Assembly: GCA_903960915.1 (NCBI GenBank)
Contig: CAJCCO010000009.1
Coordinates: 1-64,000, forward strand
Reading direction: 5' to 3'
Source: an uncultured beta proteobacterium
GTDB taxonomy: Bacteria; Pseudomonadota; Gammaproteobacteria; Burkholderiales; Burkholderiaceae_C
DNA: 64,000 bases
A program made the position numbers and the translations under genes. Shown here piece after piece: positions 25,064-34,004 of the stretch. The notes beneath the pieces are model-generated. The model had not been told where the DNA came from. It did no database searches and worked only from the letters and a program-made list of their open reading frames with translations. Each line of letters begins with the position of its first letter. Within the stretch, counting starts at the first letter, position 1.

Positions 25064-28000
25064 ATGAGCCATTTTCTTGACCGACTCAGTTATTTCTCCC
25101 AGCCGCGCGAAGCTTTCAGCGGCGAGCACGGCGTCACCACCGGCGAAGACCGCACCTGGGAAGATGCCTACCGCAACCGCTGGGCCCACGACAAAATCGT
25201 ACGCAGCACCCACGGCGTCAATTGCACCGGCTCTTGCTCCTGGAAGATTTACGTCAAGGGCGGCATCGTCACCTGGGAAACCCAGCAAACCGACTACCCT
25301 CGCACCCGCTGGGACATGCCCAACCACGAGCCACGCGGCTGCGCCCGGGGTGCCAGCTACAGCTGGTATCTGTACAGCGCCAACCGGGTGAAGTACCCCC
25401 TGGTGCGCGGACGCTTGCTCAAACTCTGGCGCGAAGCCCGCCTGGCGCACGACCCCGTAGACGCCTGGGCCTCCATTGCACAGTCCGACAGCAAACGCAA
25501 AGACTACCAAAGCGTGCGTGGTTTGGGGGGTTTTGTGCGCTCAGGTTGGGACGAGGTCAACGAAATGATCGCTGCAGCCAACGTCTACACCATCAAGCAG
25601 CACGGGCCAGACCGCATCATCGGTTTCTCGCCCATTCCCGCCATGTCCATGGTGTCCTACGCAGCGGGTAGCCGCTACTTGAGCCTTATCGGCGGTGTGT
25701 GCATGAGCTTTTATGACTGGTACTGCGACTTGCCCCCAGCCAGCCCGCAAATCTGGGGCGAACAGACCGACGTGCCTGAATCGGCCGACTGGTACAACGC
25801 CACCTACATCATCGCCTGGGGCTCCAACGTGCCGCAGACCCGCACGCCCGACGCCCACTTCTTCACCGAGGTACGTTACAAAGGCACCAAGACGGTCGCG
25901 GTCACGCCGGACTACTCTGAAGTGGCCAAACTCTCCGACATCTGGATGAAACCCAAGCAAGGCACCGACGCCGCAGTGGCGATGGCAATGGGCCATGTCA
26001 TCCTCAAGGAGTTCTATTTCCCGGACGGCGGCAAGCCCCGAAGCGCCTACTTTGACAATTACGTACGCCGCTACACCGACATGCCCATGCTGGTCATGCT
26101 CAAGGAGCAGCAATTGCCCAGCGGCCAGACCGTCATGGTGCCGGACCGTTATGTGCGCGCATCCGACTTCAACGGCAGATTGGGCGCCGCCAACAACCCA
26201 GAATGGAAGACTGTGGCGCTCAATGACAGCGGCAAGGTCGTGCTGCCCCAAGGCGCGATTGGTTTTCGCTGGGGCCCGGACGGCCGCGCCGATGAAGGCC
26301 AATGGAACCTGGAGGCCAAAGAGGCTCGGCATGGTACCGAGGTCAAACTCAAACTTTCGGTCATGGAAGGAGAGAACCCCAGCAGCGAAACAGCCTTGGT
26401 TGGATTCCCCTACTTTGGCGGCATCGTCAGCGAGAACTTTCCCAACAATGCCACGGGTGACGCCAGCAACAACGTCTTGGTGCGCACCGTGCCGGTTCAG
26501 CGCATCTCGTTGGGTAAAGAGGGTGAAAAACGCGACACCCTGGTGGCCACCGTCTTTGACCTGCAAGTGGCCAACTACGGCGTAGCCCGTGGTTTAGCCG
26601 GTGAAATGGCGGCTAAGGACTTCAACGACGACACGCCTTACACACCCGCCTGGCAAGAGCGCATCACCGGCACCCCGCGCGAGCAACTCATCACCGTGGC
26701 GCGTCAGTTTGCCGACAACGCAGACAAGACCAAGGGCAAGTCCATGGTCATCATCGGCGCGGCGATGAACCACTGGTACCACGCCGACATGAACTACCGC
26801 GGCGTCATCAACATGCTGATGATGTGCGGTTGTATTGGCCAAAGCGGCGGCGGCTGGGCGCACTATGTGGGCCAGGAAAAACTGCGGCCCCAAACCGGCT
26901 GGACTGCGCTGGCCTTTGCGCTGGACTGGATTCGCCCACCCCGGCAAATGAACTCCACGAGTTTCTTCTACGCCCATACGGACCAGTGGCGCTATGAAAA
27001 GCTGGGCGTGGAAGAGGTGCTGTCACCGCTGGCCGACAAAAAGCTATTTGGTGGCAGCATGATTGACTACAACGTGCGCGCCGAACGCATGGGCTGGCTG
27101 CCCTCGGCGCCGCAGCTCAAGACCAACCCCTTGAAGGTGGTGAAAGACGCCACGGCTGCTGGCATGGAACCCAAGGACTTTTTGGTCAAGGGATTGAAAG
27201 ACGGCTCGCAAACCATGAGTTGCGAAGACCCGGACCACCCCAACAACTGGCCGCGCAATATGTTTGTCTGGCGCTCCAATATCCTGGGCTCCAGCGGCAA
27301 AGGTCACGAGTATTTCTTGAAGCACCTGCTGGGCACCAGCAACGGGGTGCAGGGCAAAGATTTAGGCAGTGAAGAGGCCAAGCCCGAAGAAGTGGTGTGG
27401 CACAAAGACGCCCCTGAAGGCAAGCTGGATTTGCTGGTGACGCTCGACTTCCGCATGAGCACCACCTGCCTTTACTCAGACATCGTGCTGCCCACGGCCA
27501 CCTGGTACGAGAAGAACGACCTCAACACCAGCGACATGCACCCTTTCATCCACCCCTTGAGCACGGCGGTAGACCCCGCCTGGCAGTCACGCAGCGACTG
27601 GGATATTTACAAAGGCTTTGCCAAAAAATTCAGCGAAGTGTGCGTCGGTCATTTGGGGGTGGAGCGCGACCTGGTGCTCTCACCCTTGATGCACGACTCA
27701 CCGGCCGAACTGGCGCAGCCCTTTGGCGTGCAGGACTGGAAACGCGGCGAGATTGATCTGATTCCCGGCAAAACGGGCCCCAACATGGTGGTGGTGGAGC
27801 GCGACTACCCCAATGTCTACAAACGCTTCACGGCTCTGGGGCCGCTGCTGAACAAGGCGGGCAATGGCGGCAAGGGCATTAACTGGAACACCCAGATTGA
27901 GGTCACGCAACTGGGCGAACTTAACGGCTTGGTCAGTGACGCAGGCGTGACCTGCGGCATGCCCAAGATTGAGACCGACATTGATGCCTGCGAAGTGGTT

Positions 28001-28879
28001 TTGCAACTGGCACCGGAAACCAACGGCCACGTGGCCGTCAAAGCCTGGCAGGCGCTGGGCAAGCAAACCGGGCTGGACCACACCCACCTGGCGATTCACC
28101 GCGAAGACGAGAAGATACGCTTTCGCGACATCCAGGCGCAACCGCGCAAGATCATCAGCTCGCCCACCTGGAGCGGCATTGAAAGCGAAACCGTGTCCTA
28201 CAACGCGGGCTACACCAATGTGCACGAGATGATTCCCTGGCGCACCCTGACCGGGTGTCAGCAGTTCTACATGGACCACCCGTGGATGACGGCTTTTGGG
28301 GAAGGCTTCACCAGCTACCGTCCGCCCGTAGACCTCAAGACCACTTCGGGCATTCAGGGCATCAAGCCCAACGGCAACAAGGAAATCGCGCTGAACTTCA
28401 TCACGCCGCACCAGAAGTGGGGCATTCACTCCACCTACAGTGACAACCTGATGATGCTCACCCTCAACCGTGGCGGCACCGTCGTCTGGCTGAGCGAAGA
28501 CGACGCCAAGAGCGCCGGTATTGTGGACAACGACTGGATCGAGCTGTTCAACATCAACGGCGCCATTGCGGCCCGCGCCGTGGTGAGCCAACGCGTCAAG
28601 AATGGCATGGTGATGATGTACCACTCGCAAGAAAAGATCATCAACACCCCGGGCTCTGAGATCACCGGCATGCGCGGGGGCATTCACAACTCAGTCACCC
28701 GCATTGTGCTCAAGCCCACCCACATGATTGGCGGCTACGCCCAGTTCAGCTACGGCTTTAACTACTACGGAACCATCGGCACCAACCGTGACGAGTTTGT
28801 GGTGGTTCGCAAGATGAGCAAGGTGGACTGGCTGGAAGAAGAAGCCCAGTTCAACGCCCGCGCTCCCGTCCACGCTTAA
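25064..28879 (+). CDS. narG: Respiratory nitrate reductase alpha subunit
   Basis: A 1271-residue molybdenum enzyme, the site where nitrate is reduced to nitrite on the cytoplasmic side. The FS0 iron-sulfur ligands are visible as H50, C54, C58 (HGVNCTGSCSW) and C93 (RGCARG). The Mo-coordinating aspartate is D263 in TRTPDAHF. No twin-arginine signal is present, which fits cytoplasmic-facing Nar rather than periplasmic Nap. The gap to narH is 9 bp. The length is within the family range (about 1240-1280). Confidence 0.97.
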   Translation: MSHFLDRLSYFSQPREAFSGEHGVTTGEDRTWEDAYRNRWAHDKIVRSTHGVNCTGSCSWKIYVKGGIVTWETQQTDYPRTRWDMPNHEPRGCARGASYSWYLYSANRVKYPLVRGRLLKLWREARLAHDPVDAWASIAQSDSKRKDYQSVRGLGGFVRSGWDEVNEMIAAANVYTIKQHGPDRIIGFSPIPAMSMVSYAAGSRYLSLIGGVCMSFYDWYCDLPPASPQIWGEQTDVPESADWYNATYIIAWGSNVPQTRTPDAHFFTEVRYKGTKTVAVTPDYSEVAKLSDIWMKPKQGTDAAVAMAMGHVILKEFYFPDGGKPRSAYFDNYVRRYTDMPMLVMLKEQQLPSGQTVMVPDRYVRASDFNGRLGAANNPEWKTVALNDSGKVVLPQGAIGFRWGPDGRADEGQWNLEAKEARHGTEVKLKLSVMEGENPSSETALVGFPYFGGIVSENFPNNATGDASNNVLVRTVPVQRISLGKEGEKRDTLVATVFDLQVANYGVARGLAGEMAAKDFNDDTPYTPAWQERITGTPREQLITVARQFADNADKTKGKSMVIIGAAMNHWYHADMNYRGVINMLMMCGCIGQSGGGWAHYVGQEKLRPQTGWTALAFALDWIRPPRQMNSTSFFYAHTDQWRYEKLGVEEVLSPLADKKLFGGSMIDYNVRAERMGWLPSAPQLKTNPLKVVKDATAAGMEPKDFLVKGLKDGSQTMSCEDPDHPNNWPRNMFVWRSNILGSSGKGHEYFLKHLLGTSNGVQGKDLGSEEAKPEEVVWHKDAPEGKLDLLVTLDFRMSTTCLYSDIVLPTATWYEKNDLNTSDMHPFIHPLSTAVDPAWQSRSDWDIYKGFAKKFSEVCVGHLGVERDLVLSPLMHDSPAELAQPFGVQDWKRGEIDLIPGKTGPNMVVVERDYPNVYKRFTALGPLLNKAGNGGKGINWNTQIEVTQLGELNGLVSDAGVTCGMPKIETDIDACEVVLQLAPETNGHVAVKAWQALGKQTGLDHTHLAIHREDEKIRFRDIQAQPRKIISSPTWSGIESETVSYNAGYTNVHEMIPWRTLTGCQQFYMDHPWMTAFGEGFTSYRPPVDLKTTSGIQGIKPNGNKEIALNFITPHQKWGIHSTYSDNLMMLTLNRGGTVVWLSEDDAKSAGIVDNDWIELFNINGAIAARAVVSQRVKNGMVMMYHSQEKIINTPGSEITGMRGGIHNSVTRIVLKPTHMIGGYAQFSYGFNYYGTIGTNRDEFVVVRKMSKVDWLEEEAQFNARAPVHA

Positions 28880-28888
28880 GGAATCACG

Positions 28889-30412
28889 ATGAAAATACGC
28901 GCCCAAATCGGCATGGTGCTTAACCTGGACAAGTGCATCGGCTGCCACACCTGTTCGGTCACCTGCAAGAACGTCTGGACCAACCGCCCCGGCATGGAGT
29001 ACGCCTGGTTCAACAACGTGGAAACCAAGCCAGGCATCGGCTACCCCAAGGAATGGGAAAACCAGGACAAATGGAATGGCGGCTGGCATCGCCTGGCTAA
29101 CGGCAAGATCGAACCGCGACAAGGCGCCAAATGGAAGCTGCTGATGCGCATTTTTGCCAACCCCAATCTGCCAGAAATAGACGACTACTACGAGCCCTAC
29201 ACCTTTGACTACGCGCACCTGCAATCCGCGCCCGAGATGAAGGCCGCGCCCACGGCACGCCCCCGCAGCTTGATCACCGGCAAGCGCATGGAAAAAATAC
29301 AGTGGGGCCCGAACTGGGAAGAGATTTTGGGTGGCGAATTTGCCAAGCGCAGCCAAGACAAAAACTTTGACGACATTCAGAAGGACATTTACGGCCAGTT
29401 TGAAAACACCTTCATGATGTACTTGCCCCGCCTGTGCGAGCACTGCCTGAACCCGGCCTGTGTGGCGTCCTGCCCCTCGGGCTCTATTTACAAGCGCGAG
29501 GAAGACGGCATTGTGCTGATCGACCAGGACAAGTGCCGCGGCTGGCGCATGTGCGTCAGCGGTTGCCCCTACAAAAAGATTTACTACAACTGGAAGTCTG
29601 GCAAAGCCGAGAAATGCATCTTTTGCTACCCGCGCATTGAGGCCGGTCAACCCACCGTCTGTTCAGAGACCTGCGTCGGCCGAATTCGCTACCTCGGCGT
29701 GTTGTTGTATGACGCAGACCGCATTCAGGAAGCCGCCAGCGTCGAGCATGACCGCGACCTGTACCAGGCCCAGCTCGATATTTTTTTGGACCCCAACGAC
29801 CCCAAGGTGATCGAACAAGCCCGCGTCGACGGCATTCCAGACAAATGGATGGAGGCTGCACGCAAGAGCCCGGTCTACAAAATGGCCGTGGACTGGAAGG
29901 TGGCCCTGCCCCTGCACCCCGAGTACCGCACGTTGCCCATGGTGTGGTATGTGCCGCCACTCTCGCCCATCAGCGCTGCGGCCAACGCCGGTCATATTGG
30001 CATCAACGGCGAGATTCCCGACGTCAAGCAGCTGCGTATTCCGGTCAAGTACCTGGCCAATCTGCTCACGGCCGGTGACACCATGCCGGTGGAGCGCGCC
30101 TTGGAGCGCATGCTGGCCATGCGCGCCTACCAGCGCGAAAAACACGTCGATGGACGCATCAACACCGCTGCGCTGGACCAGGTGCAAATGACCCAGGCCG
30201 AAGTGGAAGAGATGTACCACGTGATGGCGATTGCAAATTATGAAGACCGCTTTGTGATTCCCAGCTCGCACCGGGAGTACGCCGAGAACACCTTCGACAT
30301 GCGCGGCGGCTGCGGCTTCTCATTTGGCAATGGCTGCTCCGACGGGGAGAGCGAAGCCAGCTTGTTCGGTGGGGCCAAGCGGCGCACCATTCCCATCAAA
30401 GCGCAGGTGTGA
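28889..30412 (+). CDS. narH: Respiratory nitrate reductase beta subunit
   Basis: A 507-residue ferredoxin-like electron-transfer subunit. Cysteine groups for three [4Fe-4S] and one [3Fe-4S] clusters are visible: CIGCHTCSVTC near the N-terminus, CEHCLNPACVASCPSG, CRGWRMCVSGCPYKK (Trp replacing one Cys, the mark of the [3Fe-4S] cluster), and CIFCYPRIEAGQPTVCSETC. It carries electrons from NarI haems to NarG. Confidence 0.97.
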   Translation: MKIRAQIGMVLNLDKCIGCHTCSVTCKNVWTNRPGMEYAWFNNVETKPGIGYPKEWENQDKWNGGWHRLANGKIEPRQGAKWKLLMRIFANPNLPEIDDYYEPYTFDYAHLQSAPEMKAAPTARPRSLITGKRMEKIQWGPNWEEILGGEFAKRSQDKNFDDIQKDIYGQFENTFMMYLPRLCEHCLNPACVASCPSGSIYKREEDGIVLIDQDKCRGWRMCVSGCPYKKIYYNWKSGKAEKCIFCYPRIEAGQPTVCSETCVGRIRYLGVLLYDADRIQEAASVEHDRDLYQAQLDIFLDPNDPKVIEQARVDGIPDKWMEAARKSPVYKMAVDWKVALPLHPEYRTLPMVWYVPPLSPISAAANAGHIGINGEIPDVKQLRIPVKYLANLLTAGDTMPVERALERMLAMRAYQREKHVDGRINTAALDQVQMTQAEVEEMYHVMAIANYEDRFVIPSSHREYAENTFDMRGGCGFSFGNGCSDGESEASLFGGAKRRTIPIKAQV

Positions 30413-30471
30413 TGTGGCCCGCCCTGCATTTTCTGGCTGTGCTGCACGTTCAGCAGATTGGATAAAACTCA

Positions 30472-31200
30472 ATGATTAAAACCTCATCCCTGACGCTGCG
30501 GGTGCTCGCTCGCTTGCTGTCTTATCCCGACGCCGTACTGCGCCAGCACCTGCCCGACCTGCGTGCCGCTTTGCACGCGGACAAGGCGATCGCGGCCAGC
30601 CGACTGGCCGAGTTAGACGCCCTCATGAACAGCCTGGCACATGGCGACGCCCTGGCTATTGAAGGCCGCTACGTAGAAATTTTTGACCGTGGACGCGCCA
30701 CCTCCCTGCACCTGTTTGAACATGTGCACGGCGACTCGCGTGACCGTGGCCCGGCCATGATTGACCTGGCGCAGACCTACGAAAAGGCCGGCCTGTTTCT
30801 GGCACCGGGTGAACTGCCCGACTACCTGCCGGCAGTTCTGGAATTCGTCTCCACCCAACCGCCGAAAGAAGCCCGTGCCTTTTTGAGCGAAATGGCCCAC
30901 ATCTTCAACGCCATATTCAGCGCCTTGCATCAGCGCCACAGCCCCTATGCCAGCGTGCTGGGTGCCCTGCTCGAACTCAGTGGCGAGAAAGCCCAGGCCG
31001 TCAAGGTAATAGCCGATGAAGCGCTGGATACCAGTTGGGAAGAACCCGTGGTGTTTGATGGCTGCTCCACCAAGGGCCAAGCCAAGCCCGGCACGAGCCC
31101 ACCTACCTACCAGCCGATGCACTTTGTTAAACACAACACTGGCCAAGCCAGCGCGCAGGCAACCGCAACCGCAACACCAACCGCAGGAGTACTGCTATGA
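30472..31200 (+). CDS. narJ: Nitrate reductase assembly chaperone
   Basis: A 242-residue member of the TorD/NarJ chaperone family, which binds NarG before the molybdenum cofactor is inserted and is not part of the final enzyme. The conserved YVEIFDRGRATSLHLFEHVHG and LPDYLPAVLEF segments are present. Its last codons overlap the narI start (ATGA), so the two are translationally coupled. The C-terminus is Ala/Thr/Gln-rich low complexity. Confidence 0.93.
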   Translation: MIKTSSLTLRVLARLLSYPDAVLRQHLPDLRAALHADKAIAASRLAELDALMNSLAHGDALAIEGRYVEIFDRGRATSLHLFEHVHGDSRDRGPAMIDLAQTYEKAGLFLAPGELPDYLPAVLEFVSTQPPKEARAFLSEMAHIFNAIFSALHQRHSPYASVLGALLELSGEKAQAVKVIADEALDTSWEEPVVFDGCSTKGQAKPGTSPPTYQPMHFVKHNTGQASAQATATATPTAGVLL

Positions 31201-31931
31201 ATGCCCTCGACAATTTTTTGTTTGGTTTGTACCCCTACATTGCGTTGACGGTTTTTTTACTGGGCAGCCTGATCCGGTTTGACCGCGACCAGTACACCTG
31301 GAAGAGTGACTCTTCGCAATTGCTCAAAGCTGGTCAGTTGCGTTGGGGCAGCAACCTGTTTCATGTGGGTGTGCTGTTCCTGTTTTTCGGCCATTTCTTT
31401 GGCATGCTGACACCGCACTTTTTGTACGAATCCTTCATCAGTGCCGGCACCAAGCAACTGGTGGCCATGGTCAGCGGTGGCGTTGCCGGCGTGCTGGGTT
31501 TTATTGGCGTCAACCTGCTGTTGCACCGCCGCTTGTTTGAGCCACGCATTCGCATCAACTCCAAGGTCAGCGACATTGTTTTGCTGGTTCTTTTGTGGCT
31601 GCAACTGGCCCTGGGCCTGGCGACTATTCCCATGTCGGCCCAGCACCTGGATGGCAGCATGATGATGAAGTTGGCGCAATGGGCGCAGTACATCGTCACG
31701 TTTCGTGCAGGTGCGCCTGAGTTACTGGAACACGCGGGATGGATTTTTAAGATGCACATGTTTTTGGGCATGAGTATTTTCTTCATCTTCCCGTTTACCC
31801 GTCTGGTGCATGTATGGAGCGGTTTTGGCACGCTGGCTTATCTGGTGCGCCCTTATCAGGTGGTACGCGCACGCCGTATGAATTTACCTGCCGGCCATAA
31901 CCAGCCACGCCAACCTGGCGCTGGCGTTTAA
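31197..31931 (+). CDS. narI: Respiratory nitrate reductase gamma subunit (cytochrome b)
   Basis: A 244-residue membrane protein with five hydrophobic segments. It oxidises quinol and carries two b haems; the candidate axial histidines sit in LFHVGVLFLFFGHFFGM and in the C-terminal MHMFLGMSIFFIFPFTRLVH. The N-terminus (FLFGLYPYIALTVFLLGS) is family-typical. It overlaps narJ by four bases. Confidence 0.95.
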   Translation: MNALDNFLFGLYPYIALTVFLLGSLIRFDRDQYTWKSDSSQLLKAGQLRWGSNLFHVGVLFLFFGHFFGMLTPHFLYESFISAGTKQLVAMVSGGVAGVLGFIGVNLLLHRRLFEPRIRINSKVSDIVLLVLLWLQLALGLATIPMSAQHLDGSMMMKLAQWAQYIVTFRAGAPELLEHAGWIFKMHMFLGMSIFFIFPFTRLVHVWSGFGTLAYLVRPYQVVRARRMNLPAGHNQPRQPGAGV

Positions 31932-31942
31932 GAAAGCACACC

Positions 31943-32734
31943 ATGCCCCCACTTTCTTCAGCCCCGGACCAAGTAGCCCGCATCAACGGCGTGCCGCTGC
32001 ACAGGGCGGGTGAGCAACTGAGCGCCGATGAACTGCGCCAGCGCGCCTACTCGGAGCTGTTGCGTCAAGCTGCGATGGCCGAAGACCTGCTGGCTGCCGA
32101 CGATACGCCCGCCGCAGATGGCGTCCTCAGCGAAGCGGCCAGTAGCGCCATTGAGCAAGTTTTAGAACACAGCCTAACGATTCCAGAACCTTCTGAAGAG
32201 GCCTGCCGGCGGCACCATGCAGCGAACCAGGCGAAATACAGCACGGGTGAAAAAGTTCAGGTGCGCCACATTTTGTTTGCTGTGACCCAGGGGGTTGTTG
32301 TGGTGGCACTTCGCAACCGTGCCGAGACCACGCTGCTTGATGTTCGTTGCCACGACGGTCAGCGCCTGGAGGATACTTTCTCTCAAGCCGCCCAGACCCT
32401 GTCCAATTGCCCCAGCGGCACCGAGGGCGGCATGCTGGGTTGGTTGACTGCGTCGGACTGCGCGCCTGAATTTGCCAAGGAGCTGTTTGGCCACGCTGAA
32501 GTGGGCGTACTGCCGCGACTGGTGCACAGCCGTTTTGGATTGCATGTGGTGGAGGTGCTGGCGCGCGAGCCTGGCGAGGCCCAAGCCTACACCTCGGTCA
32601 GTGGCGCCGTGGCCATGGCGTTGCGCCAAACCAGCTACATCACCGCCTTGCGCCAGTTCTTGCAACTGCTGGCCGGGCAAGCTGTGATTGAAGGGGTGAA
32701 TCTTGAGTCGGCAGATACCCCTTTGCTGCAGTAG
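31943..32734 (+). CDS. Parvulin-type peptidyl-prolyl isomerase in nar operon
   Basis: A 263-residue protein with a helical N-terminal half and a C-terminal parvulin domain (VQVRHILFAVTQG, GGMLGWLTASDCAPEFAKELF, SRFGLHVVEVLARE). No signal peptide or membrane segment is visible, so it acts in the cytoplasm, as expected for a chaperone of NarG/NarH folding. It starts 11 bp after narI. Parvulins (NifM-like) are known next to nar operons in proteobacteria. The exact client is inferred from context only. Confidence 0.85.
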   Translation: MPPLSSAPDQVARINGVPLHRAGEQLSADELRQRAYSELLRQAAMAEDLLAADDTPAADGVLSEAASSAIEQVLEHSLTIPEPSEEACRRHHAANQAKYSTGEKVQVRHILFAVTQGVVVVALRNRAETTLLDVRCHDGQRLEDTFSQAAQTLSNCPSGTEGGMLGWLTASDCAPEFAKELFGHAEVGVLPRLVHSRFGLHVVEVLAREPGEAQAYTSVSGAVAMALRQTSYITALRQFLQLLAGQAVIEGVNLESADTPLLQ

Positions 32735-32746
32735 CCGGTTCGTCCT

Positions 32747-33496
32747 GTGACTGACGATCTGCTGCACCGGTTACGCCGGTTTCACGACCACACCTTTCCT
32801 GGGGTTCAGGCGCAGTTTCAAAGCCTGGTGGAAGACGGTCAACACCCCACCATTTTGTTCATCGGTTGCTCGGATTCACGCCTGGTGCCCTACCTCCTGA
32901 CGGGCACTGGCCCGGGTGAGCTCTTCATTGTGCGCAACGTGGGGGCCTTTGTGCCACCGTATGACGGCTTTCTAGAAAGTACTGCGCAAGACTGCGGTAC
33001 TGCCGCCCCAGGGGATCCCAGCCCGCAGGAGCCGACACGGCGTTGGGTGGGCTACCACGGCACCGCAGCGGCAATTGAGTTTGCGGTTTTAAACCTGAAG
33101 GTGTCGCGAATTGTGGTGTGCGGCCACAGCCACTGCGGGGGTATTCGTGCCCTGTATGAAGAGCCAGACCCGCGGGCCAAAAATCTGCAGGCCTGGTTGC
33201 AATTGGGACGTGAAGCAGTGCTGCCCGTACAGGTCAGCCCCGAAGCCTTACGCCGTACTGAGCAGCGCGCCGTGGTCTTGCAACTCGAACGTCTGATGGA
33301 CTACCCGATGGTGCGCCAGCAGGTGGAAGAACAGCAGCTGACGCTGCACGGCTGGCACTATGTGATTGAAGAAGGCGAGGTGCATGTGTTTGATGTGCAA
33401 AGCGGTGCGTTTGTGCCGGCCTCCACCGCCTCGCACAGCGGAACGGGGCCCTACCCGCTGATGGAAGACACGCTGGCCCCACACCCGCTGGTTTAA
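32747..33496 (+). CDS. Beta-class carbonic anhydrase
   Basis: A 249-residue enzyme interconverting CO2 and bicarbonate. Zinc ligands and the catalytic dyad are visible: C41-x-D43-x-R45 (GCSDSRLVPYLL) and H127-x-x-C130 (GHSHCGG). The start is GTG, 12 bp after the parvulin stop, without a strong Shine-Dalgarno site, suggesting coupling. Its position as the last gene of the nar operon suggests bicarbonate or pH balance during nitrate respiration, where CO2 rises and protons are consumed; that link is inference. Confidence 0.88.
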   Translation: MTDDLLHRLRRFHDHTFPGVQAQFQSLVEDGQHPTILFIGCSDSRLVPYLLTGTGPGELFIVRNVGAFVPPYDGFLESTAQDCGTAAPGDPSPQEPTRRWVGYHGTAAAIEFAVLNLKVSRIVVCGHSHCGGIRALYEEPDPRAKNLQAWLQLGREAVLPVQVSPEALRRTEQRAVVLQLERLMDYPMVRQQVEEQQLTLHGWHYVIEEGEVHVFDVQSGAFVPASTASHSGTGPYPLMEDTLAPHPLV

Positions 33497-33510
33497 CTGA
33501 ACCCGCCGGT

Positions 33511-33915
33511 TTAACTCAGGCTCACGGTTTCACCTTCGCGGTCAAAGGGGATGAGTGAGCCCAGTGTTCCCGCCTTGATAGCCTCCACCATGCGTTGCAA
33601 GGCTTTTTCAGCCGTTTCTGCCGTCGGTGCCACGCCTGCGCTGCCCGACAGGGCGGCGACAAACACAATGCTCCAGGCCTTTGAAAACTCGAGCGACTCT
33701 TGCACCAGGTCAGCAAATGAATCCAGTTCTTCAGGGGTTTTATCCACGCACAGATTCGGCACCAAGGCGCCGCCCTGCCCCGCCAAAAAACTCGCCCGCT
33801 GTGCCGAAGTGGCGTCTTCTGGCAGGTCAGCACTGGCAAAGACAAACAGCAAACGCTGTGGCTGCGTTTGCTGGCGCGCGGTCTTTAACAGATCGTCAAA
33901 GTTAGAAATAGTCAT
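33511..33915 (-). CDS. Conserved small protein divergent from nrdJ
   Basis: A 134-residue soluble acidic protein ([20 protein letters not shown]...). It has a beta-strand pair [12 protein letters not shown] and [12 protein letters not shown] and no catalytic motif I recognise. I recall close relatives being labelled as ribonucleotide reductase-related because they sit beside nrdJ, but there is no reductase motif here. The ATG at 33915 is preferred to an upstream start at 33951. It shares an 89-bp divergent gap, with an FNR-like box, with nrdJ. Confidence 0.6.
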   Translation of the reverse strand: MTISNFDDLLKTARQQTQPQRLLFVFASADLPEDATSAQRASFLAGQGGALVPNLCVDKTPEELDSFADLVQESLEFSKAWSIVFVAALSGSAGVAPTAETAEKALQRMVEAIKAGTLGSLIPFDREGETVSLS

Positions 33916-33937
33916 GGGTATTTTGTTCTCAGAAAGC

Positions 33938-33951
33938 TTGTTGCAGGTCAA
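33938..33951 (+). promoter_or_regulatory. FNR-like box before nrdJ
   Basis: TTGTTGCAGGTCAA matches 8 of 10 bases of TTGAT-N4-ATCAA. A -10-like TAGTAT begins at 33974, 36 bp from the start of the box, which puts the predicted start point about 19 nt before the nrdJ ATG at 34005. This spacing matches the better FNR boxes elsewhere in the window. Confidence 0.4.
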
Positions 33952-34004
33952 TCACTTTGAAGGGTGTCAGCCCTAGTATTTCCCGGTATCTACCTGGACC
34001 CATC

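Noticed and set aside
27698-28687. Minus-strand frame of 329 codons inside narG
   Set aside because: Antisense shadow of narG with no recognisable domain.
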